NCBI RefSeq assembly: GCF_002113125.1
Contig: NZ_NEJP01000005.1
Coordinates: 130,450-194,449, forward strand
Length of the DNA stretch: 64,000 nt
Reading direction: 5' to 3'
DNA from: Pseudomonas sp. B20(2017)
Lineage (GTDB): Bacteria; Pseudomonadota; Gammaproteobacteria; Pseudomonadales; Pseudomonadaceae
The notes under the pieces are model-generated. The model had not been told where the DNA came from, searched no databases, and worked only from the letters and a program-made list of their open reading frames with translations. Position 1 is the first letter of the stretch; each line of letters begins with the position of its first letter. Position numbers and translations under genes: made by a program. This document shows positions 1-8,452 of the stretch, one piece after another.

Positions 1-140
1 GAGCGTGGGAACGATCAAGCACAAAGCTAAGCCGCCCTGACGATACCGACTGCCAGCCACAAACCGCATTCGCTGGCAGATCGATTGGGACGCAGAGCGT
101 CCCGGGCTGCATTCCCACGCGGAGCGTGGGAACGATCAAG
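1..140. repeat. Interspersed GC-rich palindromic repeat module (start of the gene-free stretch 1-696)
   Basis: Bases 87-103 form a hairpin (GGGACGC, loop AGA, GCGTCCC) and 112-132 form a second one (TTCCCACGC, short loop, GCGTGGGAA). The last part of the module, GAGCGTGGGAACGATCAAG, also occupies bases 1-19, so at least two copies lie here. A related copy lies at 4381-4463. The rest of 1-696 holds only overlapping low-quality reading frames without a recognisable domain, and I call no gene there. Confidence 0.7.
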
Positions 141-440
141 TTACAGCCATGCGTGGGAGGGCCTACGCCCTGCCAGGTTCCATTCCCCGGTCGACCAACC
201 CGCGCATGGCTCCCCCAAAAAACAGGATGAGCGTTAGCTCGACAAAGCTCTTGATCTTGATCCACAGGTCCCGTCGGCAGGCTGAGTGGAGGGGTTCATC
301 CGGGGGGTAGGCGCGCAGCGCCGTTCGACGCAGTCGAACACATCGAGAGGAGGTGCAGCGAAGCAAACCGGAGGCGATGCCCCCGGATGAATCCCGGAGC
401 GAAGGAACCCCGAGCCTCAGCGAGCGGGCCGAACGTTGGG

Positions 441-530
441 ACAAGCCTTTTTTTGCTTACTTTTTTGAGGCGTTTGTCAAAAAAGTGAGTCGCCGTAAGG
501 GCGAAACCGCCAGCGGCAACCCCCGCAGAA
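441..530. repeat. Interspersed hairpin element with a T-rich stem, upstream of asrA
   Basis: Bases 457-468 (TTACTTTTTTGA) pair with 477-488 (TCAAAAAAGTGA) around an 8-base loop. Next comes GTCGCCGTAAGGGCGAAAC, which contains a smaller hairpin (TCGCC...GGCGA). From memory this arrangement recurs widely between genes of fluorescent pseudomonads and yields spurious reading frames. Here it creates frames of 93 and 115 codons that I do not accept as genes. It could act as a transcript end or simply be a repeat. Confidence 0.55.
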
Positions 531-696
531 ACGGATATTCACCAAAAACCCAAGAGCATGGTCGGCCCAAAGGCCGCCAAGCCCAACCCCAAAACCCTGT
601 CAAAACCCTGAACACACAAGCAGAAACACCCATCCCCATTGAAACCACCCAAACCCTGCCCCATCTAACAGCCATACCCAATTGCGCAGGTGCCCC

Positions 697-3120
697 ATGA
701 GCGACCAGCAAGAATTCCCCGAGAACCCCGACGACATCACCGAAACCGACGCCGAACACATCGAACACCACGTCCCCGGCAAAGGCCTCGCCCTGCCCGG
801 CCAGAACCTGCCGGACAAGGTCTACATCATCCCGATCCACAACCGCCCGTTCTTCCCGGCGCAGGTCCTGCCGGTCATCGTCAACGAAGAACCCTGGGCC
901 GAAACCCTCGAACTGGTCAGCAAATCCGAACACCACTCCCTGGCCCTGTTCTTCATGGACACACCCCAGGAAGACCCGCGCCACTTCGACACCAAGGCGT
1001 TGCCGCAATACGGCACCCTGGTCAAGGTGCACCACGCCAGCCGCGAAAACGGCAAACTGCAATTCGTCGCCCAGGGCCTGAGTCGCGTGCGCATCAAGAC
1101 CTGGCTCAAACACCACCGCCCGCCGTATCTGGTGGAAGTCGAATACCCGCACCAGCCCACCGAGCCGACCGACGAGGTCAAGGCCTACGGCATGGCGCTG
1201 ATCAACGCGATCAAGGAACTGCTGCCGCTCAACCCGCTGTACAGCGAAGAGCTGAAGAACTACCTCAACCGCTTCAGCCCCAACGATCCGTCGCCGCTGA
1301 CCGACTTCGCCGCCGCCCTTACCTCGGCGACCGGCAATGAGCTGCAGCAAGTGCTCGACTGCGTGCCGATGCTCAAGCGCATGGAAAAAGTCCTGCCGAT
1401 GCTGCGCAAGGAAGTCGAAGTTGCGCGCCTGCAGAAAGAAATCTCCGCCGAAGTGAACCGCAAGATCGGCGAGCATCAGCGCGAGTTCTTCCTCAAGGAG
1501 CAGCTCAAGGTCATCCAGCAGGAACTCGGCCTGACCAAGGACGACCGCAGCGCCGACCTCGAACAGTTCGAGCAGCGCCTGGAAGGCAAAGTCCTGCCGA
1601 CCCAGGTGCAGAAGCGTCTCGAAGAGGAAATGAACAAACTGTCGATCCTCGAAACCGGATCGCCGGAATACGCGGTCACCCGCAACTACCTCGACTGGGC
1701 GACCTCGGTGCCGTGGGGCGTATACGGCGAGGACAAGATCGACCTCAAGCACGCGCGCAAGGTACTGGACAAACACCACGCCGGCCTCGACGACATCAAG
1801 GACCGGATCCTCGAATTCCTCGCGGTCGGTGCCTACAAAGGTGAAATCAGCGGCTCCATCGTGCTGCTGGTCGGCCCGCCGGGCGTGGGTAAAACCAGTG
1901 TCGGCAAATCGATCGCCGAATCGCTCGGCCGGCCGTTCTACCGTTTCAGCGTCGGCGGCATGCGTGACGAGGCCGAAATCAAGGGCCACCGCCGCACTTA
2001 CATTGGTGCGCAGCCGGGCAAACTGGTACAGGCGTTGAAAGACGTCGAAGTGATGAACCCGGTGATCATGCTCGACGAGATCGACAAGATGGGCCAGAGC
2101 TACCAGGGCGACCCGGCCTCGGCGCTGCTGGAAACCCTCGACCCGGAACAGAACGTCGAATTCCTCGACCACTATCTGGACCTGCGGATGGACCTGTCGA
2201 AAGTCCTGTTCGTCTGCACCGCCAACACCCTGGATTCGATTCCCGGCCCGTTGCTGGACCGGATGGAAGTGATTCGCCTGTCGGGTTATATCACCGAAGA
2301 AAAAGTCGCCATCGCCAAGCGTCACCTGTGGCCGAAACTGCTGGAAAAGGCCGGCGTGTCCAAGGGCAGCCTGAGCATCAGCGACACGGCGCTCAAGGCC
2401 TTGATCGACGGTTACGCCCGTGAAGCCGGCGTGCGCCAGCTGGAAAAACAAATGGGCAAACTGGTGCGCAAAGCGGTGATGAAGCTGATCGACGACCCGA
2501 AAGCGGTGATCAAGCTCGGCCCGAAAGATCTCGAAGCGTCCCTCGGCCATCCGGTGTTCCGCAACGAACAGGTGCTGTCCGGCACCGGCGTGATCACCGG
2601 CCTGGCGTGGACCAGCATGGGCGGCGCGACTCTGCCGATCGAAGCCACGCGGATTCACACGTTAAATCGTGGTTTCAAACTCACCGGGCAACTGGGCGAT
2701 GTGATGAAGGAATCGGCGGAGATCGCCTACAGCTACGTCAGTTCACACCTCAAATCCTTCGGTGGCGATCCGAAGTTCTTCGATGAGGCTTTCGTCCACC
2801 TGCACGTACCGGAAGGCGCAACACCGAAAGACGGCCCGAGCGCCGGCGTGACCATGGCCAGCGCCCTGCTCTCGCTCGCCCGTAACCAGCCGCCGAAAAA
2901 AGGCGTGGCGATGACTGGCGAGCTGACGCTGACCGGGCATGTGCTGCCGATTGGCGGGGTGCGCGAGAAGGTGATTGCGGCGCGGCGGCAGAAGATTTTC
3001 GAACTGATTTTGCCGGAGGCGAATCGTGGCAACTTTGAGGAACTGCCGGATTACTTGAAGGAAGGCATTACGGTGCATTTCGCCAAGAAGTTTGCGGATG
3101 TGGCGAAGGTGCTTTTCTGA
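697..3120 (+). CDS. asrA: ATP-dependent Lon-type protease AsrA (second Lon)
   Basis: Cytoplasmic AAA+ serine protease of the Lon family, 807 residues. The order is an N-terminal substrate-binding domain (about 30-230), a helical linker, an AAA+ module with Walker A GPPGVGKTSVGK near residue 392 and Walker B VIMLDEID near 455, and a C-terminal protease domain. The catalytic serine sits in DGPSAGVTMA near 713 and the lysine in GVREKVIAA near 756. The N-terminus and the downstream chagasin-like gene match P. aeruginosa PA0779 (AsrA, linked to the heat-shock response and aminoglycoside tolerance) better than the main lon gene beside clpX. I chose ATG 697, preceded by AGG at a 6-base gap, over an in-frame TTG at 682. 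The gene is intact. Confidence 0.9.
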   Translation: MSDQQEFPENPDDITETDAEHIEHHVPGKGLALPGQNLPDKVYIIPIHNRPFFPAQVLPVIVNEEPWAETLELVSKSEHHSLALFFMDTPQEDPRHFDTKALPQYGTLVKVHHASRENGKLQFVAQGLSRVRIKTWLKHHRPPYLVEVEYPHQPTEPTDEVKAYGMALINAIKELLPLNPLYSEELKNYLNRFSPNDPSPLTDFAAALTSATGNELQQVLDCVPMLKRMEKVLPMLRKEVEVARLQKEISAEVNRKIGEHQREFFLKEQLKVIQQELGLTKDDRSADLEQFEQRLEGKVLPTQVQKRLEEEMNKLSILETGSPEYAVTRNYLDWATSVPWGVYGEDKIDLKHARKVLDKHHAGLDDIKDRILEFLAVGAYKGEISGSIVLLVGPPGVGKTSVGKSIAESLGRPFYRFSVGGMRDEAEIKGHRRTYIGAQPGKLVQALKDVEVMNPVIMLDEIDKMGQSYQGDPASALLETLDPEQNVEFLDHYLDLRMDLSKVLFVCTANTLDSIPGPLLDRMEVIRLSGYITEEKVAIAKRHLWPKLLEKAGVSKGSLSISDTALKALIDGYAREAGVRQLEKQMGKLVRKAVMKLIDDPKAVIKLGPKDLEASLGHPVFRNEQVLSGTGVITGLAWTSMGGATLPIEATRIHTLNRGFKLTGQLGDVMKESAEIAYSYVSSHLKSFGGDPKFFDEAFVHLHVPEGATPKDGPSAGVTMASALLSLARNQPPKKGVAMTGELTLTGHVLPIGGVREKVIAARRQKIFELILPEANRGNFEELPDYLKEGITVHFAKKFADVAKVLF

Positions 3121-3145
3121 CAATGATGTAGTGCCTGCACTGCCG

Positions 3146-3240
3146 CCTTCGCTGGCAAGCCAGCTCCCACAAGTTCAAATGGTGCTCACGAATCTTGTGT
3201 TCAACCGAGAAACCTGTGGGAGCTGGCTTGCCAGCGATGG
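3146..3240. repeat. REP-type inverted pair (REPIN-like)
   Basis: Arms 3147-3171 and 3215-3240 are reverse complements built on TGTGGGAGCTGGCTTGCCAG, separated by about 43 bases. It lies between asrA and icp. This copy has GCCAGCGA where the other pairs in the window have GCTCGCGA or GCCCGCGA, so it belongs to a different subtype. Confidence 0.85.
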
Positions 3241-3336
3241 CGTCAGCCAGGACAGCACCCACTCCCGCACGGTCACACTTTGTCTCATCTTCAGTTATGC
3301 TCGCCGTTCGTCGCCAACGCCGGAGCCACTGAATCC

Positions 3337-3729
3337 ATGTCCCCCCTTCGCCTGTTTGTCCCCCTGTCCCTTGCCCTGCTGGCCGCCTGCGCCACGCAAC
3401 CGAAAACCAACGTGACCGTGGAAAAACAGAGCGAATGCCCGGTGCAACTCAGCAACGGACAAAACCTGATCGTCACCCTGCCCAGCAATCCGAGCACTGG
3501 CTACCGCTGGGCCATTCAGGATTCGGCCGGAGGCGTGTTGCGTGCGCTCAGCCCCGAGGTCTATACCAACCCGGAAGATGCCGGCGTGGTCGGCGCGGCC
3601 GGTCTATCGACCTGGCGCTTCCAGGCCTTCGCCCCCGGCACCGGTCGTCTACGTCTGACTTCGCAGCAACCGTGGGCACCGGAAGTGTTGCCGGTGGAAA
3701 CCTTTGACTGCGCCATTTCGGTGAACTGA
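3337..3729 (+). CDS. icp: Chagasin-type cysteine peptidase inhibitor, lipoprotein
   Basis: A 130-residue protein of the inhibitor I42 (chagasin) family, which blocks papain-like cysteine peptidases. It begins with a short signal peptide ending in lipobox LAAC (Cys18), so it is probably an outer-membrane or periplasmic lipoprotein. The family loop NPSTGYRW lies at 51-58. A degenerate Gly-rich second loop (VVGAAGLSTW) and a third loop QPW, where RPW is usual, follow. I chose ATG 3337 because the signal peptide begins exactly there; an in-frame start at 3280 would put an unrelated stretch ahead of it. It follows asrA as PA0778 follows PA0779. The next gene starts two bases after its stop, so the two are probably co-transcribed. 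Confidence 0.8.
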   Translation: MSPLRLFVPLSLALLAACATQPKTNVTVEKQSECPVQLSNGQNLIVTLPSNPSTGYRWAIQDSAGGVLRALSPEVYTNPEDAGVVGAAGLSTWRFQAFAPGTGRLRLTSQQPWAPEVLPVETFDCAISVN

Positions 3730-3731
3730 TC

Positions 3732-4376
3732 GTGGGCTGGCTGATCCTCGCGCTGATGGGCGCCGTGACTTTTCTGTATGGCGTCAGCACCCATGCGGCG
3801 TTGCTCTGCCTGCTGGTCAAACCGCTGCCGGTGCTGGCGTTGCTCGGCTGGCTGCACGATGCGCCGCCGAGCGAATATCGCCGCTGGATCAGCCTCGGTC
3901 TGATTTTCTCGTTGATCGGCGATGTGCTGCTGGCGTGGCCGGGGGATTTGTTTGTCTTCGGTTTGGGCGCGTTTCTGGTCGCGCATCTGGCGTATCTCAA
4001 GGCTTACCTCAGCGATTGCCGGCGCCTGGCCCTGCTGCCGCTGATCCTGGCGCTCAGTGTCGGCGCCGTGCTATTGGGCATCCTGATTTCCAATGGACTG
4101 GGTCCGTTGACCGCGCCGGTGATCGTTTACGGCACCGCCATCAGCGCCATGCTCTGGCGCGCCCTGGCCCGACTCGACAGCGGCGTGCCGCAACGTTCGG
4201 CATTGTTGGCGGCGGGCGGCGCGGTGGCGTTCGTGTTCTCCGACAGCGTGATTGGCATCAACCGGTTCGTGTCACCGTTCAATGCGGCGCCTTACATCAT
4301 CATCCTCAGTTACTGGCTGGGGCAGTGGGGGATTGCCGCCTCGGCCTTCTCCCAAACCAAACGCCCCGACCTCTGA
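3732..4376 (+). CDS. Lysoplasmalogenase-family (YhhN/TMEM86) membrane protein
   Basis: A 214-residue, almost entirely hydrophobic protein with about seven or eight membrane segments. The pattern is that of the YhhN/TMEM86 family: an early SLIGDVLLAWP segment with an acidic residue inside the membrane, and a late FSDSVIGINRF segment. Animal members cleave the vinyl-ether bond of lysoplasmalogens. The substrate in Pseudomonas, which is not known to make plasmalogens, is unclear, so the enzymatic name is a family label only. The start is GTG 3732, two bases past the icp stop, with no strong ribosome-binding site. This suggests translational coupling to icp. Confidence 0.75.
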   Translation: MGWLILALMGAVTFLYGVSTHAALLCLLVKPLPVLALLGWLHDAPPSEYRRWISLGLIFSLIGDVLLAWPGDLFVFGLGAFLVAHLAYLKAYLSDCRRLALLPLILALSVGAVLLGILISNGLGPLTAPVIVYGTAISAMLWRALARLDSGVPQRSALLAAGGAVAFVFSDSVIGINRFVSPFNAAPYIIILSYWLGQWGIAASAFSQTKRPDL

Positions 4377-4380
4377 AACC

Positions 4381-4463
4381 GATCGTTCCCACGCTCTGCG
4401 TCCTTGTGCAAGTGACGCAGAGCGTCACGGGATGCATTCCCACGCGGAGCGAGGGAACGGTCA
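4381..4463. repeat. Second copy of the palindromic repeat seen at 1-140
   Basis: The element begins GATCGTTCCCACGC and ends GCGAGGGAACGGTC, imperfect reverse complements. Inside is the hairpin GTGACGC-AGA-GCGTCAC (4412-4428) and the same CATTCCCACGCGGAGCG segment as at 110-126. It fills the gap between the lysoplasmalogenase-type gene and cmoA, where it may also help end transcription. Confidence 0.7.
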
Positions 4464-4555
4464 CTTGCTGCAAAGCGGTTTATCAGACAACCCGCGCATC
4501 TGCGCGCCAGTTTGGCTAAAATGCCGGCCTTTTCATCGACACCGCCGGAACCGCC

Positions 4556-5299
4556 GTGAGCAAAGAACCCGATCGCATTTTCGCCCAACCGATGGCCCAG
4601 GTGCCTGACTTCGCCTTCAACGAAGACGTGGTGCGGGTGTTCCCGGACATGATCAAGCGTTCGGTGCCGGGTTACCCGACCATCGTCGAAAACCTCGGCG
4701 TGCTCGCGGCGCAGTTCGCCCAGCCGAACAGCGTGCTCTACGACCTTGGCGCCTCGCTCGGTGCAGTGACCCAGGCCCTGCGCCGCCACGTGCGCACCGA
4801 CGGTTGCCGGGTGATCGCGGTGGATAACTCGGCGGCGATGGTCGAGCGCTGCCGCGAATACCTCAACGGTCAGGATTCGATGTTCCAGGAGTTGCTGCCG
4901 GTCGAAGTGATCGAAGGCGACATCCTCGCCCTCGATTTCAAACCGGCGTCGGTGGTGGCGCTGAACTTCACTCTGCAATTCATTGCCCCGGAGCAGCGCA
5001 CGGCGTTGCTGTCGCGCATTCGCCAGTCGTTGTTGCCGGGCGGCGCGCTGATCCTGTCGGAGAAGCTGCGCTTCAACGATGCCGAAGAACACGCGCTGCT
5101 GACCGATCTGCACGTCGCGTTCAAACGTGCCAACGGCTACAGCGAACTGGAAATTGCCCAGAAGCGCAGCGCCATCGAAAACGTCATGAAGCCCGACAGC
5201 CTCGAAGAACACCGCGAGCGCCTGCTGGCCGCCGGGTTCTCGAAAGTCGTGCCGTGGTTCCAGTGTCTTAACTTTGCCTCGTTGATTGCCTTGCCATGA
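4556..5299 (+). CDS. cmoA: Carboxy-S-adenosyl-L-methionine synthase CmoA
   Basis: A 247-residue class I SAM-dependent enzyme that converts SAM and prephenate to carboxy-SAM, the donor used by CmoB to make 5-oxyacetic acid uridine at the tRNA wobble position. The N-terminus ([20 protein letters not shown]) is typical of CmoA. The SAM-binding region [14 protein letters not shown] and the acidic loop [10 protein letters not shown] are intact. The start is GTG 4556. The stop overlaps the cmoB ATG by three bases in an ATGA arrangement, so the two are translationally coupled. Confidence 0.95.
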   Translation: MSKEPDRIFAQPMAQVPDFAFNEDVVRVFPDMIKRSVPGYPTIVENLGVLAAQFAQPNSVLYDLGASLGAVTQALRRHVRTDGCRVIAVDNSAAMVERCREYLNGQDSMFQELLPVEVIEGDILALDFKPASVVALNFTLQFIAPEQRTALLSRIRQSLLPGGALILSEKLRFNDAEEHALLTDLHVAFKRANGYSELEIAQKRSAIENVMKPDSLEEHRERLLAAGFSKVVPWFQCLNFASLIALP

Positions 5300-6252
5300 T
5301 TGATCTGTCCCCCCTCGCCCGCCGTCTGGCCGGCACGCCGCTGGCCGAATGGGCCAACACCCTGCAAGTGCAGCTCGACAAGAAAATGGAGAAAGGCCAC
5401 GGCGATCTGGAACGCTGGCAAAGTGCGCTGGACGCTTTGCCGAAGCTCCAGCCGACCGAAGTCGACCTGCTCGACGGCCTGAAGCTGGACACCGATTGCG
5501 ACGACGCAACCCGCGCACAGATGCGCACCGCGCTGATGGGCCTGTCGCCGTGGCGCAAGGGGCCGTTCGATCTGTTCGGCGTGCACGTCGACACCGAATG
5601 GCGCTCGGACTGGAAGTGGTCGCGGGTCGCTCCGCATCTGGATCTGAAGGGCAAGCGCATCCTCGATGTCGGTTGCGGCAACGGCTACTACATGTGGCGC
5701 ATGCTCGGTGCCGGCGCCGACAGCGTGATCGGCGTCGACCCGAACTGGCTGTTCTTCTGCCAGTTCCAGGCGGTGCAGCGTTATCTGTCAGAGCCGAATG
5801 CCTGGCACCTGCCGTTCCCGTTCGAAGACCTGCCGCCGAATCTGGAAGGCTTTGACACGGTGTTTTCGATGGGTGTGTTCTATCACCGTCGCTCGCCGAT
5901 CGAGCATTTGCTGGCGCTGAAGGATTGCCTGGTGAAGGGTGGCGAACTGGTGCTGGAGACGCTGGTGGTCGAAGGCGACAAACATCAGGTGCTGGTGCCG
6001 GAAGACCGCTATGCGCAGATGCGTAATGTGTGGTTCTTGCCGTCGGTGCCGGCGCTGGAATTGTGGCTGCGTCGTGCGGGTTTCACGGATGTGAAATGCG
6101 TGGATGTGAGCACCACCACCGTTGAAGAACAGCGCGGAACCGAGTGGATGAAGTATCAGTCGTTGAGCGATTTCCTTGATCCGGAAGATCACAGCAAGAC
6201 GATCGAAGGGCTGCCGGCGCCGATGCGGGCGGTGATTGTCGCGAAGAAGTAA
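5296..6252 (+). CDS. cmoB: tRNA U34 carboxymethyltransferase CmoB
   Basis: A 318-residue enzyme that transfers the carboxymethyl group from carboxy-SAM to 5-hydroxyuridine 34 in tRNA, giving cmo5U. The Rossmann motif [15 protein letters not shown] lies near residues 124-138 and the acidic residue of GVDPNWLFF near 151. Usual CmoB length is about 320. It overlaps the end of cmoA, and the two enzymes act in sequence on the same tRNAs. Confidence 0.95.
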   Translation: MIDLSPLARRLAGTPLAEWANTLQVQLDKKMEKGHGDLERWQSALDALPKLQPTEVDLLDGLKLDTDCDDATRAQMRTALMGLSPWRKGPFDLFGVHVDTEWRSDWKWSRVAPHLDLKGKRILDVGCGNGYYMWRMLGAGADSVIGVDPNWLFFCQFQAVQRYLSEPNAWHLPFPFEDLPPNLEGFDTVFSMGVFYHRRSPIEHLLALKDCLVKGGELVLETLVVEGDKHQVLVPEDRYAQMRNVWFLPSVPALELWLRRAGFTDVKCVDVSTTTVEEQRGTEWMKYQSLSDFLDPEDHSKTIEGLPAPMRAVIVAKK

Positions 6253-6280
6253 CCCCGATATCCAGAAAAAGGAGATCCCC

Positions 6281-6369
6281 TGTGGGAGCGGGCTTGCTCG
6301 CGAAGGCGGTGTGTCAGGCACATCAATGTCGACTGGCACTCCCACTTCGCGAGCAAGCCCGCTCCCACA
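6281..6369. repeat. REP-type inverted pair (REPIN-like)
   Basis: Arms 6281-6306 and 6345-6369 are reverse complements with core TGTGGGAGCGGGCTTGCTCG, about 38 bases apart. It lies between the convergent ends of cmoB and tadA and could serve as a two-way transcript end. Confidence 0.85.
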
Positions 6370-6381
6370 TTTGTTTTGTTT

Positions 6382-6879
6382 TTATTCAGTGGGCTTGGCG
6401 CGCCGCGCCCTGAAGAACTCGGTCAACACTGCCCCACACTCCTCCGCCAACACCCCGCCTTCATACAACACTCGATGGTTGAGAAAGCCCTGAGTGAAGA
6501 ACTGCCCCTGACTCTGCACAATCCCGGCCTTGGGCTCCAGCGCCCCATACACTACGCGGGCGATCCGCGAATGCACGATCAACCCGGCGCACATGCTGCA
6601 CGGTTCCAGCGTCACGTAGAGCGTGCTGCCCGGCAGACGATAGTTATCCACCGCTTGCGCGGCGGCGCGGATCGCGACCATTTCTGCGTGTGCGCTGGGA
6701 TCGCTGGTACTGATCGGACAGTTGAAACCACGCCCGATGATCTCGCCGTCCTGCACCAGCACCGCGCCCACCGGCACTTCGCCAAGGGCTGCGCCTTGGG
6801 CCGCCAATTCCAGCGCCTCGCGCATGAAATCGCGGTCACGGCTGCGGTCGATGATCGCCGCGGGGCGAATCTGGCGCAT
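6382..6879 (-). CDS. tadA: tRNA-specific adenosine-34 deaminase TadA
   Basis: A 165-residue zinc deaminase that converts adenosine 34 of tRNA-Arg(ACG) to inosine. The zinc and catalytic motif HAE is in PSAHAEMVAI and the two zinc cysteines are in PCSMCAG. I chose ATG 6879 over a frame opening at 6948 because the longer frame adds Arg-rich sequence that overlaps the upstream gene. The ATG shares one base with the stop of the multicopper oxidase gene (TGATG), so the two are coupled. The same neighbour pair occurs in P. aeruginosa (PA3767-PA3768). Confidence 0.93.
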   Translation of the reverse strand: MRQIRPAAIIDRSRDRDFMREALELAAQGAALGEVPVGAVLVQDGEIIGRGFNCPISTSDPSAHAEMVAIRAAAQAVDNYRLPGSTLYVTLEPCSMCAGLIVHSRIARVVYGALEPKAGIVQSQGQFFTQGFLNHRVLYEGGVLAEECGAVLTEFFRARRAKPTE

Positions 6880-8261
6880 CACTTCACCTCGATGGCGGCC
6901 ATCAGGCCGGTTTCCATGTGATCGATCACGTGGCAGTGGAACATCCACACCCCCGGGTTATCCGCCACCAGCGCCACTTGCGCGCGCTCGTTCTTGCCCA
7001 GCAGATAAGTGTCGGTGAAGTACGGCACGATCTTGTGCCGGTTCGACGCAATCACCTTGAAGCTCATGCCATGCAGGTGGATCGGGTGCTGGTACTGGGT
7101 CATGTTCTTCAGTTCGAAGATATAGCTCTGACCGAGTTTCAGGCTGGCGATCGGCCGGTCGGCGCAGGTCTTGTCAGTGATGTCCCAGGCCTTGCCGTTG
7201 ATCTGCCACAGGCTCGGTGGCTTGCCGTTGTCGACATTCACCGACACCGAACCGACCCATTCGAAATTGAAGTTGAGTTTCTCGGCATTGGCCAGGTCCG
7301 GCTCGGCCACCGGGTTGGCCGGCAATGCCTTTGGCCAGTCGGTCGGCGCGTCATTGTTGGCCACCGACCGCAGGGTGCCCAAGCGAACCGGACCGTTGCG
7401 CAGCGACAGTTCCTCGCCGGCCGGCGGTGCCTTGATCGCCAGGCAGATGCGCATGCCGGGACCGAGCCAGTACTCCTTGCCCAACGGGCGCGGCTCGACC
7501 GGATTGCCGTCCAGCGCGTAGATTTTTGCCTCGACGCCGGGAATATTGATGCGGTAAGTCAGGGTGTTGTCGAGGTTGAGCAGGCGTACGCGGGTGATCT
7601 GCCCGGCCGGCAACTCGATCACCGGGGTCGGCACGCCGTTGATGGTCGACAGCCGCCCCGCCGTACCGCCACGGGCGGCTTCGCGCGGAATGCTGAATTC
7701 GACGAAGTTGCCCTCGTCGTCGATATGCCAGTTTTTCAGGCTCAGGGTCTTTTCGTACCTGAACCCGGTCGGCTCGCGCTCCTCGACAATCAACGGCCCG
7801 ACCAGCCCGCGCCCGAGTTCTTCGCTGCTGCTGACGTGCGGGTGATACCAGTAGCTCCCGGCGTCCGGCACGCGGAATTTGTAATCGAAATATTCACCCG
7901 GCAGTACCGGCAGCTGCGACACGTAAGGCACGCCGTCCATTTCCAGCGGCAGGCGAATGCCGTGCCAGTGAATGGTGGTCGCGACCGGCAGATGGTTGAT
8001 GAACCGCACCCGCAGCCACTCGCCCTGACGCACGCGCAATTCGGTGCCCGGCGCCGACGGGCCGAACGCCCAGGCTTCAGTCTTGTACCCCGGCACCAGC
8101 TCGACGTCCAATGGCGCGGCGATCAGTTCGTAGTCATGTCCTGCGTTGGCATCCGCCACCTTGCCCAACCAGTAACGCGTCGCACCACCGGCTCCCGCAC
8201 CAACCACTGCAAGACCGGCCAGACCACCGAGTATCTGTCGACGGGTAAAGGACTTGGACAC
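6879..8261 (-). CDS. Tat-exported multicopper oxidase
   Basis: A 460-residue periplasmic multicopper oxidase with three cupredoxin domains. The N-terminus carries a twin-arginine signal (SFTRRQILGG followed by a hydrophobic stretch). All four copper motifs are present: HWHG, YWYHPH, HPIHLHG, and the C-terminal HCHVIDHMETGLM that holds the type 1 and trinuclear ligands. An intact set predicts activity, perhaps as a cuprous or phenol oxidase, though the substrate cannot be read from sequence. I chose GTG 8261, with GAGG upstream and the signal peptide directly after it; a frame opening at 8363 adds unrelated Arg-rich sequence. It is divergent from the toxin gene. Confidence 0.85.
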   Translation of the reverse strand: MSKSFTRRQILGGLAGLAVVGAGAGGATRYWLGKVADANAGHDYELIAAPLDVELVPGYKTEAWAFGPSAPGTELRVRQGEWLRVRFINHLPVATTIHWHGIRLPLEMDGVPYVSQLPVLPGEYFDYKFRVPDAGSYWYHPHVSSSEELGRGLVGPLIVEEREPTGFRYEKTLSLKNWHIDDEGNFVEFSIPREAARGGTAGRLSTINGVPTPVIELPAGQITRVRLLNLDNTLTYRINIPGVEAKIYALDGNPVEPRPLGKEYWLGPGMRICLAIKAPPAGEELSLRNGPVRLGTLRSVANNDAPTDWPKALPANPVAEPDLANAEKLNFNFEWVGSVSVNVDNGKPPSLWQINGKAWDITDKTCADRPIASLKLGQSYIFELKNMTQYQHPIHLHGMSFKVIASNRHKIVPYFTDTYLLGKNERAQVALVADNPGVWMFHCHVIDHMETGLMAAIEVK

Positions 8262-8452
8262 AACTACCTCACGTATCTGCCGCGAGCCTGGGCGCCCGCA
8301 AAAGGCGAATACGATACACCTGCGCCTGCGAAACAGTAAGGGCGGCGCGGCGGATGGCCGCACATCCGGAACAATATCGGGTGGTAATCATGTACCGCAC
8401 ACCCCTTGAGCGAGTGGATCACCCTTCTCTTCCCGCTCAAGGAATAGAACGA

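Noticed and set aside
163..700. Two short frames (93 codons minus, 115 codons plus) before asrA
   Set aside because: They arise from a repeat element, have no domain or ribosome-binding site and overlap each other.
457..2658. 733-codon minus-strand frame opposite asrA
   Set aside because: It is the antisense of a clear Lon-type protease, is rich in His/Arg/Val as expected from a GC-rich complement, and shows no domain.
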